Below are positions 57,966 to 64,000 of a stretch of 64,000 bases of DNA, in pieces. Where the stretch lies: contig JAZLBD010000006.1 in NCBI GenBank assembly GCA_045613545.1, positions 62,001-126,000 on the forward strand, given 5' to 3'. The notes under the pieces are model-generated. The model had not been told where the DNA came from. It searched no databases and saw only the letters and a program-made list of their open reading frames with translations. This stretch comes from Scatosoma sp045613545 (GTDB taxonomy: Bacteria; Bacillota; Clostridia; Christensenellales; Borkfalkiaceae). Position 1 is the stretch's first letter; the number at the start of each line of letters is the position of its first letter. Position numbers and translations under genes: made by a program.

Positions 57966-59024
57966 TTATAAAATTACAAGATCGTGGCTCGTTTTCGTCA
58001 TAAAACTTTCCACTTTTCCGTCTTTGAGTGTGACGGTATCCTCGATGCGAATACCGTATTTCCCCGCCTCGTACACGCCCGGTTCGTCCGAGAATACCAT
58101 ACCGTCTACAAGCACGTCCTCTCCGCCCGTACGAAGGGAGGGGAATTCGTGAATCTTGAGGCCTACGCCGTGTCCAAGAGAGTGGGTAAAGAGATTTGCG
58201 TATCCGTGCTTTTCAAGGACGTCGCGCGCGATTTTATCCGCTTCGTGTCCCGTCATACCAGAGCGCAGATTGGCTTTCACCGCCTCGTGGGCTTCCAAAA
58301 CCGCCCTATACGCTTTTTTGAACGTTTCGTGCTTTCCGTCGTCGCCGAATAGGAACGTTCTCGTAATATCCGAACAATAGCCGTCCACCTTGCACCCAAA
58401 GTCGATCAAAATCGCGTCGCCAAATTGGAGTTTGGTCGTACCCGTCACGTGGTGCGGAACGGACCCATGGGAGCCAAACGCCACGATCGTATCAAAGGAC
58501 GGACCTTCCGCGCCGAGCATACGCATATTAAATTCGAGGTGCGCCGCAACTTCCGCTTCGGTCATACCCTCTTTGATTTGAGGCAAGAGTTTCAAAAACG
58601 CTTCTTCTGCAATCGCGCAAGCTTTTTTTATCGACGAGAGCTCCGTCTCGTTTTTCACTGCCATAAGTTTTTTGAGCGCAGGCATACAATCGACGAGCTC
58701 TACGCCCACTTCTTCGAGTTTTTTGTATTCGGGATAGCTCGTTTCCGCAAACGGAATCGCCACTTTTTTATACCCTTTCAAAAGAATACTGGGAATATTT
58801 TCACGGCTCAAAAGTTTGGGCTCTACTTCCGTGCCTGCAAACAATTTTTCCGCCGCCTCGAAATAACGTAAGTCGGTATATAAATAGGAACCGGTTTTAT
58901 CGACGAGGACGTATCCCCCCTCCGTTAAAAATCCGGTTATGTAGCGTTTCAAATATTCACAAGTCGTGAAGACGGCATCCGCATCCACTTGCTCTAATAC
59001 TCTTTTGCCGTTCGTTTCAATCAT
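57966..59024 (-). CDS. M24 family Xaa-Pro aminopeptidase
   Basis: 352 residues from the ATG at 59024 with AGAGG upstream; an earlier frame start lies inside the promoter. The N-terminal creatinase-like domain (1-125) precedes the pita-bread metallopeptidase domain with ligands in FGCKVDGYCSDITRTF (two Asp), HSLGHGVGL (His), SDEPGVY (Glu) and GIRIEDTV (Glu). It removes N-terminal residues before proline. It is upstream of efp, the common pepP-efp order, and both deal with proline-containing polypeptides. Confidence 0.92.
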   Translation of the reverse strand: MIETNGKRVLEQVDADAVFTTCEYLKRYITGFLTEGGYVLVDKTGSYLYTDLRYFEAAEKLFAGTEVEPKLLSRENIPSILLKGYKKVAIPFAETSYPEYKKLEEVGVELVDCMPALKKLMAVKNETELSSIKKACAIAEEAFLKLLPQIKEGMTEAEVAAHLEFNMRMLGAEGPSFDTIVAFGSHGSVPHHVTGTTKLQFGDAILIDFGCKVDGYCSDITRTFLFGDDGKHETFKKAYRAVLEAHEAVKANLRSGMTGHEADKIARDVLEKHGYANLFTHSLGHGVGLKIHEFPSLRTGGEDVLVDGMVFSDEPGVYEAGKYGIRIEDTVTLKDGKVESFMTKTSHDLVIL

Positions 59025-59042
59025 ACTAAACCTCTTTCTTAT

Positions 59043-59071
59043 ATTGTAGCAAAAAAAATTGCTTTCGTCAA
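59043..59071 (-). promoter_or_regulatory. Promoter of the M24 peptidase-efp unit
   Basis: Minus strand: TTGACG (59066-59071), 17-bp spacer, TACAAT (59043-59048), about 19 bp upstream of the ATG; this forces the start downstream of the longest frame. Confidence 0.78.
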
Positions 59072-59096
59072 CTATCAAAATCGTTGCTTTTATAAA

Positions 59097-59945
59097 TTAT
59101 CGCAAATTATCGTAAATTTTTTTCATTTCCATTGCTTCTTCCGCTTGTTTTCCCGCAGATTCGCTGACGATATACGGCTCTAACCCCAAATCCTTGAGGG
59201 CGATAGCCAACGGTTCAAATTCGGGACCGTAAACGGTATCCTCGAACGTCAAATGCTTTATTTCCCCTTTTTTGGAGTACATAATCTTGGAAAAATGGGC
59301 GTGGAAATGCTTCATTTTGTCAAAGCCGAGTCTTTCTATCATATACGAAAGTCGCTGTTTATAGTCCTCCGCCGTTTTAAGCGAGCCTTGTTCACGCGCG
59401 TTGATATGTCCGAAATCAATGCAAGGCGTAAACACGGGATCAACGAGACAAAACTCCGTCACCTCTTCCACCGTGCCGATTTGCGCCTCTTTCCCCATCG
59501 TTTCAGGGCAGAAAATAAGGTCTTGCATATCGTTCATATAAATATAATCGCGCAAAATTTTCATTCGCTCGATGGTTTTTTCCACCGCATCGAAGCGACT
59601 TGCTTTGCCTTGCGCCGCAGGATGAAACACCACGCGCTTTCCGCCCATAAGCTTGACCATTTTACCGCTATCTAATACGTAACCGTACGATTTTCCCGCC
59701 ATTTCGTCGTCGGGATTCGCGAAATTGATAAAGTAGGGAGCGTGTACGGAAAGTTCTATCCCCTCTTTTGCAAACGCATTTCCGATCGAGATCGCCTTAT
59801 CCTCCGTCATACGAACACCACGTCCGAACGAATATTCAAAACAGTCGAGTCCACGTTCTTTCACGTACTTTGCCGCCTCTTCCGTTTTGGAATACCCCTC
59901 TTCGAAAAAACTTTCGCTATTTCCACTCGGTCCAAATTTAATCAT
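59097..59945 (-). CDS. Endonuclease IV-like AP endonuclease family protein
   Basis: 282 residues. TIM barrel with metal ligands in SVHAPYFINF (His), VVFHPAAQ (His), FCPETMGK (Glu), CIDFGHINA (Asp/His), HFHAHFSK (His) and SESAGKQ (Glu), the pattern of the Nfo/AP endonuclease 2 family. It cleaves DNA at abasic sites, if a true Nfo. ATG with GAGG upstream, 33 bp after ribF. Last gene of the visible pheT-truB-ribF unit. Confidence 0.88.
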   Translation of the reverse strand: MIKFGPSGNSESFFEEGYSKTEEAAKYVKERGLDCFEYSFGRGVRMTEDKAISIGNAFAKEGIELSVHAPYFINFANPDDEMAGKSYGYVLDSGKMVKLMGGKRVVFHPAAQGKASRFDAVEKTIERMKILRDYIYMNDMQDLIFCPETMGKEAQIGTVEEVTEFCLVDPVFTPCIDFGHINAREQGSLKTAEDYKQRLSYMIERLGFDKMKHFHAHFSKIMYSKKGEIKHLTFEDTVYGPEFEPLAIALKDLGLEPYIVSESAGKQAEEAMEMKKIYDNLR

Positions 59946-59978
59946 CGCTTTTTCCTCAAAATATTTGATCTATTTCTT

Positions 59979-60848
59979 TCATTTTTTGATAAATTCTCTT
60001 ATCTTTTTTAGATCGCTGAAAAGTTGGTCTTTTAGTTCTTCTGCGCCTGAAAACTTCTTAATTTCCCGTAAAAACCTTAAAAACCGAACGTTGAGTTCTT
60101 TGCCGTATAAATCCCCCGAAAAGCCGTCTAAATACGTTTCCGTCACTACCTCGTCGTTATCGAACGTAGGGCGAGAGCCGAAATTCGTAATCCCTTTATA
60201 CCGCTTTCCGTCCAAAAAAACTTCCGTTTCATACACCCCGTAAGGCAAAGGAAATTTACCTTTTGGATAAGCGATATTCGCCGTGGGGAAGCCGAGTTTT
60301 CTTCCTACTTTTCGATCGGGTTTGACCATACCTATCATAAAAAACGGCTCGCCTAAAAATTGGTTCGCTTTTGCTAAATTTTTCTCCTCGAGCGCCTTTT
60401 TCACGAGCCGTGCACTCACCTTTTCATCGTCTAAAGTCAAAAGCGGTTCTACAAGCGTGGAGATTTGCATCTCCCTTATCGTTTGCGGATTACCCAAAGC
60501 GTCTTTCCCAAAACGGAAATCCTCGCCACAAACGGCGTATTTAGGGTTTACCACCGATATAATTTCGCTTAAAAATTCTTCCGCTGTTTTGTCTTTAATC
60601 GAGGGGAAATCGCACGTTATCACGACGTCTATTCCCTGCGCGCGGAAAAGATACTCTCTCTCCCTTTCTGTGAATAAAGAAAGTCCTTTCCCTCCTATAA
60701 TCGTCATAATGGCTATCGGCAAACCAAACCCCCTCGCCCTTTCGAGCAAGGTTTTGTGTCCGATATGGAAACCGTCAAACCCACCGAATAGCAGTACGCA
60801 CGGGGTTTCAAGCTTTTGTTTTTTTTCGTTTAAGACGATTTTTAGCAT
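59979..60848 (-). CDS. ribF: Bifunctional riboflavin kinase / FAD synthetase
   Basis: 289 residues. The N-terminal FAD synthetase has FGGFDGFHIGHKTLLE near 21-36 and the ISSTLVR-like region VEPLLTLDDEKVSARLV; the C-terminal flavokinase has KLGFPTANIAYPKGK and GVYETEVFLDGKRYKGITNFG. It makes FMN and FAD. Overlaps the truB end by 7 bp, the common truB-ribF order. Confidence 0.95.
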   Translation of the reverse strand: MLKIVLNEKKQKLETPCVLLFGGFDGFHIGHKTLLERARGFGLPIAIMTIIGGKGLSLFTEREREYLFRAQGIDVVITCDFPSIKDKTAEEFLSEIISVVNPKYAVCGEDFRFGKDALGNPQTIREMQISTLVEPLLTLDDEKVSARLVKKALEEKNLAKANQFLGEPFFMIGMVKPDRKVGRKLGFPTANIAYPKGKFPLPYGVYETEVFLDGKRYKGITNFGSRPTFDNDEVVTETYLDGFSGDLYGKELNVRFLRFLREIKKFSGAEELKDQLFSDLKKIREFIKK

Positions 60849-61705
60849 AATTTCGTTTTGATTTTTACTTGTCCTTTTTTCACTTCGGCAAGTCCGTAGA
60901 AAACGCCGTCTCGATAGATTTTATACCTGCCGTCCTCCCGTTCTATCCTTTGCGAAAGCCCGCAAAAAATCCGACTGTTCGAGGAAAAATCTAAACGCTC
61001 AAACGGTAAAACCGCCTCCGTGGGGAGAATATACTTTTCTATATTTTCTTCCGTAAGCTCGTCTAATTGTACGGCGTTTTGCAACGAGAAAATTCCACTC
61101 TTTTTTCGGATAAGCCCGCTCATAATCGCTTGCGTTTCCAAAAGTGTACCTAAATCCCTCGCAATCGAGCGAATGTACGTACCAGCACCGCAATCAATCG
61201 AAAAACGAAGCGTGTTTTCCCGCTCCCCTTTGCCGAGCAATCGAACGCTGTCTATCGTCACTTTTTTGGGGGAAAGTTCGAACTCGATCCCTGCCCGAGC
61301 AAGGTCGTAGCCCCGTTTTCCATTCACACTTTTCGCGCTATATTTGGGGGGCATTTGCATTACGTCCCCTTCCAACTTAGTAAGTACGCTTTCCACTTCC
61401 TCCGCACTTGGTATTCTGCCACCGACAACGACCTCTCCCGTCGTATCGAGCGTGTCGGAGGTTGCGCCGAATAAAAATTCGGCGATATACCTCTTTTTCT
61501 TTCCCAAGAAATAATCAAACAGTCTCGTCGCTTTCCCTACGCCGACGGGCAAAACACCGCTCGCCATCGGATCGAGCGTACCCATATGCCCGCACGGTTG
61601 CCCCGTCAAACGCTTGATTTTATTCACGACGAACGACGAGGTCACTCCGGACGGTTTATCTACGTTGACAAACCCAAAGGTTTCTATCTTTTTCTCGTAT
61701 TTCAT
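60842..61705 (-). CDS. truB: tRNA pseudouridine(55) synthase
   Basis: 287 residues. GFVNVDKPSGVTSSFVVNKIK, the catalytic GHMGTLDPMASGVLPV (Asp in the LDP), SKSVNGKRGYDLARAG-like block and CGAGTYIRSIARDLG mark TruB, followed by a short C-terminal PUA-like tail. It makes the T-loop pseudouridine 55 in all tRNAs. ATG at 61705, 2 bp after pheT stops. Confidence 0.95.
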   Translation of the reverse strand: MKYEKKIETFGFVNVDKPSGVTSSFVVNKIKRLTGQPCGHMGTLDPMASGVLPVGVGKATRLFDYFLGKKKRYIAEFLFGATSDTLDTTGEVVVGGRIPSAEEVESVLTKLEGDVMQMPPKYSAKSVNGKRGYDLARAGIEFELSPKKVTIDSVRLLGKGERENTLRFSIDCGAGTYIRSIARDLGTLLETQAIMSGLIRKKSGIFSLQNAVQLDELTEENIEKYILPTEAVLPFERLDFSSNSRIFCGLSQRIEREDGRYKIYRDGVFYGLAEVKKGQVKIKTKLC

Positions 61706-61707
61706 CG

Positions 61708-64000
61708 TTATCGAAGCTCAATGCCGAGCTTGTTTTTCAAGTTGCCCAAGATCTTCTTGACGAACCCGTCGAGTCCCTCGGGCGTGAATCCCTTTTCCGC
61801 CGTCGAGTCGGGCGTAAACGTGAGGGTATACGCCATACTCTTCTTCCCCTTGGGGATTTGACCGCCACGATAAACGTCGAAAAGATGTGCTTTTGTCACG
61901 TATTTACAGGAATGTAAAAGGGCGTTCTCCACCTCTTCGCTCGTATATTTTTCGTCCACCAAGAGGGCAAGATCGCGTTTGACGGCAGGGAATTTCGGCA
62001 AGTTTTGGAAGTGAACGCCGTTATCGGCAATCGCCATGATTTTTTCCAAATTCAGTTCGCCGAGCACCACTTTTTTATCGAGGCCGAGCGAAAGCGCGAT
62101 CGCAGGATCGAGTTCCCCTAAATAACCGACGGACTCCTCGCCGAGAGTAATTTCCGCAGACACACCGGGGTGCAAGAACGATTTCTTCGCGCGAACGTAT
62201 TTTACGCGCACGTGGAAATGCTCCATAATCTCTTCCACCGTCCCTTTCAAATCAAAGAAATCCACCGACCCCCACAAGCCGAGCACCAAACGCTTTTCCT
62301 CTTTGGGCTGGGTTGCAACGGGCAGTTCGCTAGCGTTGAACACGTTTGCAATTTCAAACTCTCTCCCCTCGTCGTTCCCTCTACGGATATTTCTTACCGC
62401 GTTTTGGAGCATAGACGGAGCGAGGAAAGTGCGCATGAGCGACAACTCCTCGCTGATCGGATTGAGTACTTTAATCGCCTTTCTTTCTTCCGCGTCTTGG
62501 GGCAATTTCATCAAATCGAAATCTTTGGGGGAATAGAACGAATAGTTGTAAGCCTCCAAATACCCTTGCGTCACGAGGCGCGCCCTAAGGTCGTTTTCCT
62601 TGCGTTGCTCTTCGGTAAGACCACCGCCCGTCACCGTCGCTTTTTCGAGGAAAGTCGGAACGATCTTGTCGTATCCGTACATACGGATAATCTCTTCAGC
62701 AAGGTCGGGAAAACCCTCCACGTCTTCGCGATAGCCGGGGATTTCCACCGTCAATTCGTCGTCGCAAACCACGGGCGAGAATTCAAGACGGGTTAAAATG
62801 GAAACCACTTCTTCTTTCGGGACTTCTATCCCTAAAAGCGCGTTAATTTTAGAAAGACTTGCGGTAAGTTTTCTCTTTTCAAGAGAGATAGCGCATTCGT
62901 CCGCTTGCATATCGGTGACCGTCCCTACGCCGAGCTCCTCGATAAGAAACAACGCTCTTGCCATACCGCGCCCTACCGTGTATGCGTCCACACCCTTTTC
63001 AAAGCGGGAAGAAGAATCGGAGCTTTGTCCAAGGGCGCGGGAGGTTTTTCGAACGCTATCGCGCGCAAATTTCGCCGCCTCGAAATATACCTCTTTCGTC
63101 GTTTCCTTAATCTCGCTGTTTTTACCGCCCATAATCCCTGCAAGCGCAACCGGTCTATCCCCATCGCAAACGACGAGATTTTCGCTCGTTAAAGCAAATT
63201 CCTTATCGTCGAGCGTCGTAATTTTTTCGCCGTCCTTGGCTCTTCTTACCACGATTTTCTTGCCTTGCAAGTCCTCGTAATCAAACGCGTGCATCGGTTG
63301 TCCCATTTCCAAAAGCACGAAATTGGTGATATCGACGATCGGAGAAATGGAACGAATTCCGCAAAGCGCCAAGCGTTTCCGCATCCAAGTAGGCGTTTTT
63401 CCGTGAATATTTTCCACGAAATGTCCGACGTAGCGAGGACAAAGATCGCTATCTTGAACCTCCACCGTCACTTCTTTGGCGGTTGTTTTCCGTTCGGTAT
63501 ACGTATAGTTCGGTTCGCGAAGCGGTTTTTTGAGGACTGCCGCCACTTCCCTTGCGATCCCTAAAACGCTTTGGCAGTCGGGACGGTTCGCCGTAATGAA
63601 CACGTCGAAAAGCCAGTCGTCGAGTCCCACCACCTTTTTAATATCCGTGCCGAGGGGGACGTCCTTTTCTAAATCGAGCAAGCCGTCCACTTCCGCGCCC
63701 GCGTAGTAATCGTCGTTAATGCCGAGTTCTTCGCCCGAGCAAAGCATCCCCAGCGACTCCACGCCACGCAGTTTTCCCTTTTTAATCTTTTTGATAAAAA
63801 TCCCCTTTTCGTTTTGCGCTGGATTCGTTTCGCAAACGGTGGAATTATCGAGCGCGACGGGAGTTTTCATGCCCACGTACACGTTGGGCGCGCCCGTCAC
63901 GATTTGAATCTCTCTGCCGTATTCTTCTCCACAGTCGATCACGCAAATTTGCATATGGTCGCTATCGGGGTGGGGAGCTAACGATTTCACTTCGCCGACC
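61708..64000 (-). CDS. pheT: Phenylalanine-tRNA ligase beta subunit (5' end outside window)
   Basis: About 764 residues are visible; the frame is open to the window edge and the sequence enters within the N-terminal tRNA-binding EMAP domain (VGEVKSLAPHPDSDHMQICVIDCGE), so roughly 40 residues are missing. Next come B3/B4 (GIRSISPIVDITNFVLLEMGQPMHAFD; LDDKEFAL), B5 (GIEVPKEEVVSILTRLEF), the catalytic-like core and the C-terminal FDX-ACB domain (KFPAVKRDLALLVDEKY to the end). It charges tRNA-Phe together with PheS, expected just upstream outside the window. Confidence 0.95.
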   Translation of the reverse strand, partial: VGEVKSLAPHPDSDHMQICVIDCGEEYGREIQIVTGAPNVYVGMKTPVALDNSTVCETNPAQNEKGIFIKKIKKGKLRGVESLGMLCSGEELGINDDYYAGAEVDGLLDLEKDVPLGTDIKKVVGLDDWLFDVFITANRPDCQSVLGIAREVAAVLKKPLREPNYTYTERKTTAKEVTVEVQDSDLCPRYVGHFVENIHGKTPTWMRKRLALCGIRSISPIVDITNFVLLEMGQPMHAFDYEDLQGKKIVVRRAKDGEKITTLDDKEFALTSENLVVCDGDRPVALAGIMGGKNSEIKETTKEVYFEAAKFARDSVRKTSRALGQSSDSSSRFEKGVDAYTVGRGMARALFLIEELGVGTVTDMQADECAISLEKRKLTASLSKINALLGIEVPKEEVVSILTRLEFSPVVCDDELTVEIPGYREDVEGFPDLAEEIIRMYGYDKIVPTFLEKATVTGGGLTEEQRKENDLRARLVTQGYLEAYNYSFYSPKDFDLMKLPQDAEERKAIKVLNPISEELSLMRTFLAPSMLQNAVRNIRRGNDEGREFEIANVFNASELPVATQPKEEKRLVLGLWGSVDFFDLKGTVEEIMEHFHVRVKYVRAKKSFLHPGVSAEITLGEESVGYLGELDPAIALSLGLDKKVVLGELNLEKIMAIADNGVHFQNLPKFPAVKRDLALLVDEKYTSEEVENALLHSCKYVTKAHLFDVYRGGQIPKGKKSMAYTLTFTPDSTAEKGFTPEGLDGFVKKILGNLKNKLGIELR

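Overview
The window is a 64 kb chromosomal stretch of a low-to-mid GC Gram-positive bacterium, most likely an uncultured member of the class Clostridia (inference from gene order and families). The evidence is the rimP-nusA-rnpM-ylxQ-infB-rbfA-nrnA block, the dgt-dnaG-rpoD-trmK-nif3 block, rpsF-ssb-rpsR, Rex, a CdaA-type diadenylate cyclase, an LTA-synthase-like enzyme, strong Shine-Dalgarno sites and sigma-A promoters with 16-18 bp spacers. Almost all of it is genic and about 80% lies on the minus strand. No prophage, transposase, integrase, rRNA or CRISPR array is visible.

Layout. 1-3.0 kb: tail of a 4Fe-4S (QueG-like) protein, then hpt, tilS and rex on the minus strand. 3.1-4.5 kb: a small secreted/anchored protein and a TtcA-type tRNA thiolase. 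4.5-7.9 kb: a coupled operon of a DUF4838 protein and two M55-like proteins that have lost most metal ligands. 8.0-10.0 kb: a DUF6512 membrane protein, a PAP2 phosphatase, a degraded 3' tail of a second DUF6512 copy, a heptamer repeat array and tRNA-Gln(CTG). 10.0-13.5 kb: PAS-SpoIIE phosphatase, lipid kinase and a divergent CCA-adding enzyme. 13.6-16.6 kb: a 602-residue anchored repeat protein and rpsF-ssb-rpsR. 16.7-24.6 kb: envelope enzymes (deacetylase, SGNH hydrolase, esterase, LtaS-like) and holA-cdaA-(35-residue CdaR-like peptide)-aspartokinase. 24.6-31.9 kb: ComEC and a 1,880-residue DUF4011 helicase-nuclease. 32.0-38.3 kb: the nusA-infB operon. 38.4-46.1 kb: a PolC-like head protein at the polC locus, ispG, nrdR, rarA, coaD, rsmD, a membrane protein, 5-formyl-THF cyclo-ligase and alr. 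46.1-52.2 kb: zinc-ribbon protein, Nif3, trmK, rpoD, dnaG, dgt. 52.4-56.5 kb: an FAD oxidoreductase and a GT8/PlsC/CrtO-like lipid operon. 56.9-64 kb: dtd, efp, an M24 peptidase, an endonuclease IV-like protein, ribF, truB and pheT (cut by the window edge).

The most unusual observations are: (i) the classical polC position holds a protein with the PolC N-terminal region, OB fold and DnaQ exonuclease but no PHP or polymerase domain; (ii) cdaA is coupled by ATGA overlap to a peptide that is only the membrane anchor expected of CdaR; (iii) a defence-like DUF4011 helicase-nuclease sits directly upstream of comEC; (iv) two M55-family proteins appear catalytically degenerate; (v) the alr start codon lies in a perfect 15-bp hairpin; and (vi) two divergent promoters share one palindromic -35 box.
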